Origin: Heterohyrax brucei | Lineage: Eukaryota; Chordata; Mammalia; Hyracoidea; Procaviidae | DNA length: 64,000 nt | Assembly (NCBI GenBank): GCA_028571685.1 | Contig: CM053146.1 | Location: 113,125,431-113,189,430 of the forward strand | Direction of reading: 5' to 3' | Shown here: piece after piece, positions 11,147 to 19,904 of the stretch | How the letters are laid out: each line of letters opens with the position of its first letter | Numbering within the stretch: the first letter of the stretch is position 1 | The notes under the pieces: generated by a model | Seen by the model: the letters and a program-made list of their open reading frames with translations, nothing else | What the model was told of the DNA's origin: nothing | The model's database searches: none | Made by a program: the position numbers and the translations under genes

Positions 11147-12439
11147 CAAGCATCATGTCCTTCTGCAGGGACTGCTCCCTCCTGATAGCATGTCAAAGTA
11201 TGTGAAATGTACTCTCTCCATCCTTGCTTACAAGGAGCGTCTTAGTTGTACTTCTTCCAAGACAGATTTGTCTGTTCTTTTGGCATTTTATGGCATATTC
11301 AATAGTCTTCACAAATACCACAATACGAAGGCATCCATTCTTTTTCAGTTTCCCTTATCCATGCTTTCACATGCATAAGAGGTGATTGAAAACACCATGG
11401 CTTGGGTCAGGCACACCTTACTCTTCAAGGTGGCGTCTTTGCTTTTCAATACTTTAAGGAAGTCTTTTGCAGCAGATTTACCCAGTGCAGTGCATCGTTT
11501 GATTTCTGGACTGCACCTTCCATGGGTGTTGATTATGGATCCAAGTAAAAGATAATCCTTCACAGCTTCGATCTTTTCTCTGTACATCTTGATGTTGTTT
11601 GTTGGTCCAGTTTGTGATGACTTCTGTGTTTTTTCTTTATGTTGTGGTGTAATACATACTGAAGGCTATGGTTTGGGTCTTCACCAGTAAGTGCTTCAAG
11701 TCCTCTTTGCTTTCAGCAAACAAGATTGTATCATCTTGCGTATTTCAGGTTGTTAATGAGTCTTCCTCTAATCTTGATGACTTCTTCTTCTTATAATCCA
11801 CCTTCTGAGATTATTTGTTCAGTACACAGATTGAGTAACTATGGTGGAAGGACAGAACCCCAGTGTACATCTTTCCCGACTTTAAGCCACTGAGTATTCT
11901 CTTGTTCTATTCAAACCACTGCCTCTTGATCTACGTATAGGTTTCTCACAAGCACAATTAGGTACTCTGGAATTCCAGTTCTTTGAAATGTTACTTGTAG
12001 TTTGTTAGGATCCACAGAGTCAAATGCCTTTGCATAGTCAACAAAACAGGTACACATCTTTCTAGTATTCTCTGCTTTCAGCTAAGATTCATCTGGCCCC
12101 AACAATAATAACTTTCATTCTACATCCTCTTCTGAATCTGGCTTAAATTTCTCTAAGTTCCCTGTCAATATACTGGTAGCTGCTTTTGAATGGCCTTCAA
12201 CAAAATTTTACTTGTGTGAGATATTAATGATATTATTCAATAATTACCACAGCTGATTCGATCAATTTTCTTGGAAATAGGCAAAAATATGGATCTCTTC
12301 CAGTTGACTGGCATTGTAGCTGTCTTCCAGATTTCTTGGCATAGACAAGGGGTCACTTCCAGTGCTGCGCCTGTTTGTTGAAACATCTCAATTTATATTT
12401 CATCAATTTCTGGAGCCTTGCCTTTTGCCAGTACCTTCC

Positions 12440-12577
12440 ATGATATGTGGTTAAGTGGTTAAGTTCAAATCTGCCAGTCACTCCTTGGAAACTCTATGAG
12501 GAGTTCTGCTTTGTCCTATAGGGTCACCATGAGTTGGCATGGACTTGATGGTAGTGGGTTGGTTTGGTTTTGGTTTC
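12440..12577 (+). mobile_element. AfroSINE inserted in RTE copy A
   Basis: Sense SINE: GTGGTTAAGTGGTTAAG, TTCAAATCTGCCAGTCACTC, TCCTATAGGGTCACCATGAG, then the T/G-rich tail GGTTTGGTTTTGGTTT. RTE sequence is continuous on either side (GCCAGTACCTTC and CTTGGACTTCTTCC), so the SINE landed after the RTE. Part of the head between the A and B boxes is missing. Confidence 0.85.
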
Positions 12578-12779
12578 TGTGCAGCTTGGACTTCTTCCTT
12601 CAGTACCATCAGTTCCTGATCATGTGCTACCTCCTGAAATGGCTGGGCACCGACTAATTCGTTTTGTTACAGTGAATCTGGGTGTGCATTCCACCTTCTT
12701 TTAATGCTTCCTGTGTTGTTTAACATTTTATCCTTAGAATACTTCAGTATTGCAACTAGAAGGGGGATTGTCAAAGAAT

Positions 12780-13545
12780 CTGAGTCCACGTTTTTCTTCA
12801 TTGTGATTAAGTGAAAGCATATACAATCCAAATTAATTTTTCACTTCTGCAGCTCGTTTTCCTCTTCTTGCCCTGTGACAGCACACTCCTCCTTTTCATG
12901 GTATACTTCTCATATCCTCTTAACAAGCTCCTGTCCCTTCCTCTCTACCTTCTTCTCTCCCACCTAGAAAGAAACCAGTAGGACAGCATCCTGTGTAAAT
13001 GCACGGAACCATAAAGTACACACACCATATGACCACATTGTATCCATGAGTCCAGTCCATTTTTGTCTGAAGAGTTGACCTCAGTAGTGTTTTCTGGTCA
13101 GGGGCAGCAGCAGGTCTATGGGCCATCCTTCCAGGGTGTCTCCCAGGCAGACAGCCCATCAATTTGTGGTGTTTTAGTGGAGATCTTGAACTGCACCTTC
13201 TTTTCCTTGTGTTGCCACAGGAACTCAACACTGTGTGCCTCATCACAGCTGTCTTTGGTGATGGCCGGGCAACATCTGGTTCTTCCGGTCACATGTTGAT
13301 ACAGTCTCTTGTCTACGTGAGTCTTTCTGTCTCCTGAGCTCTTTTTGCCTTGTGTCTTTGTTGTTCTTGGTGATATCTGTTCTGGATAGGCTGGGACCAT
13401 TTAGTAGACCTTAAATGTCAGCCTGCTAGATTTTAAGACTCCAGATGACACTCACCAATGTGGAGTGCAGAAGACTCTCTTAGCAACAGGCTAGTCATAC
13501 CAATTTGAGGCCATATATTAAAATATCCATATCTCAGATCAACAA
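12780..13545 (-). mobile_element. L1 3' UTR fragment, antisense
   Basis: Matches the 3' UTR of the full-length L1 at 18897-19904 block by block: GTGACAGCACACTCCTCC, ATGGCCGGGCAACATCTGGT, TTTTAAGACTCCAGATGACA, CACTCACCAATGTGGAG and CTCTCTTAGCAACAGGCTAG. Orientation is the same (minus). It is a 5'-truncated insertion, or the residue of one, and is more diverged than the intact L1. Confidence 0.85.
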
Positions 13546-14599
13546 CAATTCAATAAAATAAGCCATGGCAAACAGCAAGGAGCGTGAGATTGGAAATTAG
13601 GAGATTTAGCTTCTATCTTGGACTTGGTGACTAATTAACGTTACTTTAACAACTCTTTGTATTCATATAAGCCCTGTATTGTATATGATGTGAAGGTCAA
13701 AATGAGGCACCAAGTGTCAAGTACTTGAGGATCAAATGTTACTTCACATGTGAAAGGCCTTACTGTTACCGCTTTATTTATGCCTTGAAGATGTGACATC
13801 CAAAGAACATCAAGGTGTTTGTTAGGTCACCATTCAGCGTCTCTAGCCTATAGTACTTCTAGCTTGCTCTCAAATGCTATGTGTACATGTATAGTTTTGG
13901 GGATGTGTTCCCTTTTAGTATCTCTCAGTAGACTAGTTAGATCTCATCCCTGCTCTGTTGGCTTGAGTCTGGTGTCAAGCTTGCTTTGGTCAACGGAATA
14001 TAACATACAGGAGAGGCATTTAAAGTGCTTGTGTGATGTGATTTTCCCTCTTGGGTTTCTGCCATCCAACATGAAGAAATTACTTATCTGGAAATTTCCC
14101 GTCTCAGAATGAGAGACACATAGAACACGTCTAAACTCAACTCATAGCCTGAAGCATACCCACCTGACTCATAGACCCATCAGTGAAAGCCAAGAATATT
14201 TGTTTTGGTGAGTCACTAAGATTTTGAAGTTGTTTGTGACAGCACTGTTGTAGCAATAGTTAGGTAGTACACAAGCGCAGCCTGGCTGTACAGGGGGTGT
14301 CGTTGCCCTATGGGAGAAACTTTTAACCAATGGGAATAGGGAGCCAATTGTTAAATGCTTCTCTCTTTCTCCTTGCAGATTTTCATACAATCTCTCAAAC
14401 AGTCTTGTTGGATCAAGCAGCCAGCTATCAGTTGTGGGTTAATGTAATAATTCAGCCTTGAACTGGTTCTTTCCCTCTTCCTGGATTCATGTTACCTAGC
14501 TACCACTCCTGTTCTCTGGATCCCACTCACCAATAAAATATTCATATACCGAAGCCTTTGTTTCACACTTTGCTTTCTGAGAAACTCTAGCTAAGCAAC
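13546..14599. other. Unassigned; possible old LTR remnants
   Basis: Two stretches have the feel of ancient mammalian repeats: 14190-14280 (GGTGAGTCACTAAGATTTTG, then GTAGCAATAGTTAGGTAGTA) resembles an old LTR or MER 3' edge, and 14520-14590 (CACCAATAAAATATTC) has a polyadenylation-like motif before the LTR at 14600. Family names cannot be given. No coding signal. Confidence 0.4.
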
Positions 14600-15078
14600 T
14601 GCCATGGACTGAATTGTGTTCCCCCAAAAATCTGTGTAGCAATTTGGTTAGGCCCTGCTTTCCAGTATAGCTTTGTAAATCTTACCTCTATGGTATTAAT
14701 GAGAGTGAGTGGGCAGGGCTGTTTTGGTAGGGCAGAACTCAACCTGTAGGATTGTTTTGTGCCTTGAGGCAGTCTCTTGAGTTACAAAGGAAAGAAGCTA
14801 GCAGAGAGATCTGGGAGCCTCGTATCACCAAGGAGCAGTGCCAGGCGCTGAGTGTGTCGTTTAGAAAGGACCAGTGTCCCTGCACCTCAGAAGATTCCAG
14901 TCCAGGGGAAGATTGAGGAAAAAGACCTTCTTCCAGTGCCAGAAGAGAAAGTCTTCCTCTAGAGCTGACACCTTGGATTTGGACATTAGCCTACTGGACT
15001 GTGACAAAATGAAATTGCTCTTTTCAAGTTATCCACTCATAGTATTTTCTGTTAGAGCAGTATCAGACGACTAAAACA
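14600..15078 (+). mobile_element. MaLR (MLT1-like) solo LTR
   Basis: Sense LTR beginning TGCCATGGACTGAATTGTGT and ending GACGACTAAAACA. Internal blocks match 3415-3933: AGAGATCTGGGAGCC for the pre-polyadenylation segment, GAAGATTGAGGAAAAAGACC, and GCCTACTGGACTGTGACAAA. An open frame at 14874-15074 lies wholly within it and is not a gene. Confidence 0.8.
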
Positions 15079-15172
15079 GAACTGACACTGTACATTTACT
15101 TTTAATTTCCATTGGTTATAGGTTGTATATATTGTTTGAATGTTGGAGTTTCCAAAGTGCTCACATCCCAAT

Positions 15173-15312
15173 CTGTTGTTATGTGCTGTCGAGATGGTTC
15201 CTACACATTATGAGTCTATAGGACCAAGCAGAACTGCCCCACAGGGTTTCCAAGGAGCAGCTGGTGGCTTTGAACTGCTGACCCATATTTTGGTTAGCAG
15301 TCAAGCTCTTAC
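15173..15312 (-). mobile_element. AfroSINE, short form, near-twin of 17113-17255
   Basis: Inverted copy with TTGTTATGTGCTGTCGAGAT, ATGAGTCTATAGGACCAAGC, GGTGGCTTTGAACTGCTGAC and TTTTGGTTAGCAGTCAAGCT. It shares several otherwise unusual variants with the copy at 17113-17255, which suggests the same source lineage or a local duplication. Confidence 0.85.
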
Positions 15313-15330
15313 CTATTCTGTTTGGGATGT

Positions 15331-15516
15331 GAGGAAGGTGTGTGCTTTAGGGGAATATGAGTGTGCCAGCTCAGGACAGCAGATTTTATGAATCTGAGAG
15401 TGTGTTGGAACTTTTGCAAACTCCGGGTAAGAAAGGGAGTGTCACTTAGGCTATTTTAAGTCCTCAAATGTGCTACATGAAGGAACCAAGTGCTCTGTTT
15501 TTACACTAACCTAGTT
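15331..15516 (+). repeat. 186-bp direct duplication, copy 1
   Basis: Aligns without gaps to 16725-16910, with 11 mismatches over 186 bases (about 94% identity). It begins GAGGAAGGTGTGTGCTTTAG and ends ACTAACCTAGTT. It matches no repeat family I recognise. Copy 1 follows the SINE at 15173-15312; copy 2 is followed by SINEs at 16908 and 17113. Confidence 0.9.
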
Positions 15517-15924
15517 TTATACTCATGCTTGTAACTAGACACCTAAGTTCTTTTCACTTCTTTGAAATGAGTCTGGAGGTTTAAGTATAGTGTGTGTATG
15601 TTAATGAAGGGTAATAAGAACAGGTTGACTTGATTGAGCCTGATTTTAATGTTTTTCTTTCTGTTCACGTGAATCTCTAGCCCCTCTGTTACCCGTTGAT
15701 ACAGGACTTGCTATCATCTGCTTTACCCTTTCGTACTCTGCAGTCTTGCCAATATGAAAGCTTTTTTAAATTCTCAGTGGGTTTTCCAAAAATGGGAATC
15801 CTAGGGGAGTAATGAGTTCCTCATCACCGAAGGAGAGTTAAGACAACTGGTGATCAGTTTTCAAGGTATGCAGAAATTTAACAAATAAGCAAACAAATAA
15901 AACCCCAGTTACCATTTGTTTCAT

Positions 15925-16105
15925 GCTAGGCTCAATGTTAAGCCTCTTAAATACATTATATCTTAATGATAACCCTGGTCAGTAGCTATTTTCTCCATTT
16001 TTCAGTTGACAGGATTAACAATATGGGAGGTTAAATGACTTGTCTAAGGCTACATGACTAGAAAGAGGCAAACCCAACCCAGTTTGTGTGCCTTCACAGC
16101 TTGTT
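15925..16105 (-). mobile_element. MIR SINE
   Basis: Antisense mammalian-wide interspersed repeat: TATTTTCTCCATTTTTCAGT, then GGTTAAATGACTTGTCTAAG and CTACATGACTAGAAAGAGGC, which is the core and 3' region in complement. Divergence is typical of this ancient family. Confidence 0.75.
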
Positions 16106-16724
16106 CTCTTTTCATTAAATACACATGTCAGTTCAATTATGGGACAGGTACTTAAACCACCCTGACCTTAAGATCCCTTCTAATTCGGAGACTCTATGAG
16201 TCTAAGAGCTTCTGCATCAAAGCACAGCAGCAAAAAAGGAGGAAGTAATACTGAGTGAGGTTTCCTTTCCACCTGTATATTTTTACCTTTATTCTTTTTT
16301 GGGAGACCAGAAGTTGAAATGACAAATACATCTTTATAATTCTTTCAACTGGCAAGTGAACACAGTAGTTTTCACACTCAAATCAACTCCAGGTTTTTTG
16401 TTTTTTTTACTCCAGATGGGCCTTTACAGGATGCAGTCATTTACAAATTAGGTGGGGCTTGTACCTAGCTCTGAAGCTGGAATGGAGAGAATGAGCCATG
16501 GAGGCCTGTGGGAACGTGAAGGTCATGATGCGGGAGGCAAAGGCCATGTTTGGTAAAGCAACTACCAGCCAGAGATACCCTACACCTGGATGGTCTCTCG
16601 GTGTTTGTAAGGATTTTAAGTACTGAATATGATAGGAGATGAAAAAATAGGGGTAGGGAAGTTGGATTTGGCCCAGGAACTTCTGATCTGACTCATAGAG
16701 GCATGAGAACATTTGAGAGAAGGG
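16106..16724. other. Unassigned sequence between the duplicated segments
   Basis: No repeat or gene was recognised. Minus-strand frames at 16437-16766 and 16616-16813 overlap one another, and the first crosses into the second copy of the duplication, so they are unlikely to be coding. Confidence 0.4.
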
Positions 16725-16910
16725 GAGGAAGGTGTGTGCTTTAGGGGAATATGACTGTGCCAGCACAGGACAGCAGATTTTATGAATCTGAGAGTGTGTC
16801 GGAACTCTTGCAAACCCCAGGTAAGAAAGGGAGTGTCACTTAGGCTATTTTAAGGCCTCAAATGTGCTATATGAAAGAACCAAGTGCTCTGTTTTTATAC
16901 TAACCCAGTT
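16725..16910 (+). repeat. 186-bp direct duplication, copy 2
   Basis: Second copy of 15331-15516, offset by 1394 bp in the same orientation. It ends ACTAACCCAGTT, where an AfroSINE joins almost seamlessly (CCCAGTTGTTGAGTCGATTC), so the true end of the duplicate may be hidden by that SINE. Confidence 0.9.
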
Positions 16911-17100
16911 GTTGAGTCGATTCTGACTCATGGCAACTCCACGTGTATCAGAGTAGAACCGTGCTCCGCAGTGTTTTCAGTGACTGATTGTTTAGAAGTT
17001 GATTGTCAGGCCTATTTTCTGAGTTGCCTGTGGTTGGACTCTAACTATCGATCTTCATGTAGCAGTTGAACTTGTGAACTCAAGTGGTTACCGTCCAGGG
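16908..17100 (-). mobile_element. AfroSINE, long form
   Basis: Inverted long-form SINE: GTTGAGTCGATTCTGACTCA, ACGTGTATCAGAGTAGAACC, GTTTTCAGTGACTGATTG, GTTGATTGTCAGGCCTATTT, and a diverged head. It retains the middle block (AGAAGTTGATTGTCAGGCC) that the short form lacks. Confidence 0.85.
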
Positions 17101-17112
17101 ATTCTATACTGT

Positions 17113-17255
17113 TGTTGTTATGTGCTGTTGAGATGGTCCCTATTCATTATGAGTCTATAGGATGGAGCAGAACTGTCCCACACGGTTTCCAAGGGGCATC
17201 TGGTGGCTTTGAACTGCTGACCCATTTTTTGGTTAGCAGTCAAGCTGTCAACCAA
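17113..17255 (-). mobile_element. AfroSINE, short form, near-twin of 15173-15312
   Basis: Inverted copy with TTGTTATGTGCTGTTGAGAT, ATGAGTCTATAGGATGGAGC, GGTGGCTTTGAACTGCTGAC and TTTTGGTTAGCAGTCAAGCT. It is adjacent to the long-form SINE, with only about 12 bp between them. Confidence 0.85.
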
Positions 17256-18012
17256 CGATTGTTGAGCTCCCTCTTACACAAAGTACAAGCATCTAAAGAC
17301 ACTACGTAACTTGAAAATATGTAACTGAGACATTAGCTGTTGAAAAATCTAAAAAGAGATCTGTGATTAAGACTTCAAAAAGTAGCATTATTTCATAAGC
17401 AAGAATAATTAGGTATAAGTTACAGTGATTAATTACACTGATGAAAATTTGGTCTGTGGGTCAGGAAGGGGAAGGGTTGCTATGGTCCAGTTCACGATTT
17501 TGTTGCTTTGAGTTCTTGTTACTGATTTGTTCCCTTAGGTTTCTTGCAGTTACTCACTATGTGACACATGGTGGGGTTATCACTGCAGCTTTTGCTCTGG
17601 TCAAACATTGTTTTAGAAAATATGTTATTCCCTGTTTGTTAACAGAAACCCTACATAACGAAAAACAGAGTGAATAAGAATTAGGTAACAGGAAGTAGAA
17701 AGGAAACGGGAGGTGGCAAAAGATAAAGTTGTACTTGCCAGAGACAGTGCTGTGCAAAAAGAAGATGAACGAAGGATCAAAAATTAGGGAAAATACTACA
17801 AATGATGGTCTTCAGAGAGCTACAGTGTACACTGGCAGATTAAAATTTCTGGGAATATAGAAACTGATTCAATTTTGTTGAATCAGTGCTTTCTACCTAA
17901 TTTTGGTCCTTTTTAAAAACAATATCTATTAATAACTCACAGAACTATTTCTGTGTACCACATCTTGGGAATCTAAGACAGTACTGATTCTAAACTTGCT
18001 CTCAATAAAACT
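17256..18012. other. Unassigned non-coding sequence
   Basis: Nothing recognised. Frames at 17441-17677 (+) and 17557-17757 (-) overlap on opposite strands and have no known motif. Confidence 0.45.
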
Positions 18013-18222
18013 TCAAACACCGAACCCATCGCCAATGAGTTAGTCGATTTATAGCAACCACATAGGACAGACTAGCACGCCCCCCACAGTGTTACTCAGG
18101 CTGTAAGTCTTTATAGAAGTGGACTGTCACATCTCTCTCCCATGGAGTGGCTGGTGGGTTTGATGCACCCACCTTCTGCTCAGCAGCCAGGCACTTTCAC
18201 CACCATGCCACCAGGCTCCTTT
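18013..18222 (-). mobile_element. AfroSINE, long form
   Basis: Inverted long form: CCGAACCCATCGCCAATGAG, CACATAGGACAGACTAGC, the retained middle block GGCTGTAAGTCTTTATAGAA with GTGGACTGTCACATC, and the head GCTCAGCAGCCAGGCAC, then ACCATGCCACCAGGCTCC. It is the first of two SINEs directly before an RTE 3' end. Confidence 0.85.
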
Positions 18223-18246
18223 GTTCTCTCCCTATAAAAAAAGTAA

Positions 18247-18405
18247 AAAACCAAACCTGTTGCTGTTGAGTTGGTGCTGACTCACAGCAACCTTACAAGA
18301 CAGAGATCTGCTCCATAGAGTTTCCAAGGAGCTGCTGATGCATTTGAATCACTGACCTTTTGGTGAGCAGCCAAACTCTTAACCACTGTGCCATCAGGCT
18401 CTTGA
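18247..18405 (-). mobile_element. AfroSINE, short form
   Basis: Inverted short form: AAACCAAACCTGTTGCTGTT, GACTCACAGCAACCTTAC, TTTCCAAGGAGCTGCTGATG, GGTGAGCAGCCAAACTC, ending ATCAGGCTCTT. The neighbouring RTE tail at 18410 repeats the GAGTTGGT-GACTCA motif. Confidence 0.9.
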
Positions 18406-18409
18406 TGTT

Positions 18410-18896
18410 GTTGTTTTTGTTAACTTCCATCGAGTTGGTTCCAACTCAGCTACCCTATGAACAACAGAACAAAATACTGCCTGGTCTTGGGCCATGTGCA
18501 CAATTGTTTTTATGCTTGAGCCCATTGTTGCGGCCACTGTGTTGATCCATCTCGCTGAGGGTCTTCCTCTTTCTTGCTGACTTTCCACTGTACTAAGCAT
18601 CATGTCCTTCTCCAGGGACTGATCTTTCCTGACAACATGCCCAAAATATGTAAGACATAGTCTTGTCATCTTTGCTTCTAGGGAACACTCTGGTTGTACT
18701 TCTTCCAGAACTGATCTGTTTGTTCTTTTGGCGGTCCGTGGTACATTCAACATTCTTCTCCAAACCACAGTTCAAAGGCATCACTTCTTCTATTTTCTTT
18801 GTTCACAGTCCAGCTTTTGCGTGGATATGATGTGATTGAAAATACCACGGCTTGGGTCCAGTGCTTTTTAGTCTTCAAGTTGACATCCTTACTTTT
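18410..18896 (-). mobile_element. AfroRTE LINE copy B, 3' portion
   Basis: Antisense RTE 3' end: GTTGTTGTTTTTGTTAAC tail, TCGAGTTGGTTCCAACTCAG, and a minus-strand frame at 18394-18768 with TYFGHVVRKDQSLEKDMML and RPSARWINTVAATMG, the conserved C-terminal end of RTE proteins. It is cut at 18896 by the full-length L1 and resumes at 26099. TGACATCCTTACTTTT at its right edge is one arm of the L1 target duplication. Confidence 0.9.
18881..18896. repeat. L1 target-site duplication, left copy
   Basis: TGACATCCTTACTTTT, identical over 16 bases to 26083-26098. Without the L1, the RTE sequence joins cleanly across this site. The implied first-strand nick is TTTT/GA, close to the usual L1 endonuclease preference TTTT/AA. 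Confidence 0.95.
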
Positions 18897-19904
18897 TTTT
18901 ATTTTTTAAATTTTTATTTAACATGACTGAGTGACAATGTACATTCACGTATAAATTTACATGCCCACCTATATGCAGCTTCCACTGCTCTCCCTGTCCG
19001 GTGACTGCACACTATTCCTCTCTGCTTCATACATGTCTCATTCTCCCAACAGCCTCCTTTCCCCTCCTCTCCATCCACTCCCCTTCCTCCAGCCAGAGGT
19101 CAGCAAGATGATATCCTATAGATGTATAGAACCACAAAGTGCTTCTGATATATGGTCACTCTGCATTGCCAAGTCCAATCCATTCCTGTCCAAAGAGTGG
19201 ACCTTTGTTATAATTTATGGGAAAGGGCAGCATCAGGGCCGGGGGACATGCTCTCAGAGGAACCCCAAAACCGCTGGACCATCAGTTGAGGTCTTTTAGT
19301 GGAGATCTCATGATGCACCCCTTTTTATTCTTGTGTTGCCAGTGAGACTCAACTTAGTGAGCTCCATCATGGCTATCACTGGTGGTGGCCGGGCACCATC
19401 CAGTTCTTCCAGTCCCAAGTTGATGTAGGCACCCACTCTTGTGGGTCTCTCTCTCTTCTCGGTTGTCTTTACCGCATGTCATTTTGGTCCTTGGTGAGCA
19501 TCCGTTCCTGCTGAGTTAGGACCATTTGCTGTGTCCTCGGATGGCAGCTTGGCAGCTTTTAAGACCCCAGACGCCTCTCACCAATGTGGGATGCAGAGAG
19601 CTCTCTTAGCAAAACGCTAGTTGTGCCAATTTGCCTGGAATTCACCTAAGAGCATGGTCCCGCGCCCCCCGCCCCAGCTACTCTATCCTTGCAGTATTGA
19701 GTTAAGATGGAAGGAGTACTCAAGTTATGCTGAAGTCCACTTAATGTTGTTCTTGTTTCTAATGTGTGCTATCACCGCTTTCTCCCAACTAGATTTCTAG
19801 TAACTATCTAAACTAAACCCTCCCCCCCACCCTCCCTGCTTCCCCTCCCTTGCAGCTGTCAAAGAGTCTTTTCTTCTATACACAAGTCTGTTTTTGAGAT
19901 CTTA
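18897..19904 (-). other. L1 3' UTR and A-rich tail
   Basis: Non-coding 3' part of the L1. It contains a G-rich polypurine tract, seen on the plus strand as a C-rich run at about 19816-19856, which is a common feature of mammalian L1 3' UTRs. It ends in an A-rich tail with AATAAA-like units (complement of ATTTTTATTT near 18910). About 1 kb long, longer than I would expect of a primate L1 3' UTR, and the likely source family of the fragment at 12780-13545. Confidence 0.85.

Larger units (their letters stand above)
10953..12765 (-). mobile_element. AfroRTE LINE copy A, 5'-truncated
   Basis: Antisense RTE-type LINE beginning with its 3' tail (GTTGTTGTTGTTAGGTGCC). A minus-strand frame at 11345-11587 preserves GKSAAKDFLKVLKSKDATL, TLKSKVCLTQAMVFS and YACES, the signature after the RT domain of RTE/BovB proteins. 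The copy extends through the complement of the RT palm to about 12765 and is broken by a SINE at 12440-12577. RTE elements encode an endonuclease and RT used for target-primed insertion; here the frame has multiple stops. A CT and T microsatellite lies at 11111-11146. Confidence 0.85.
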
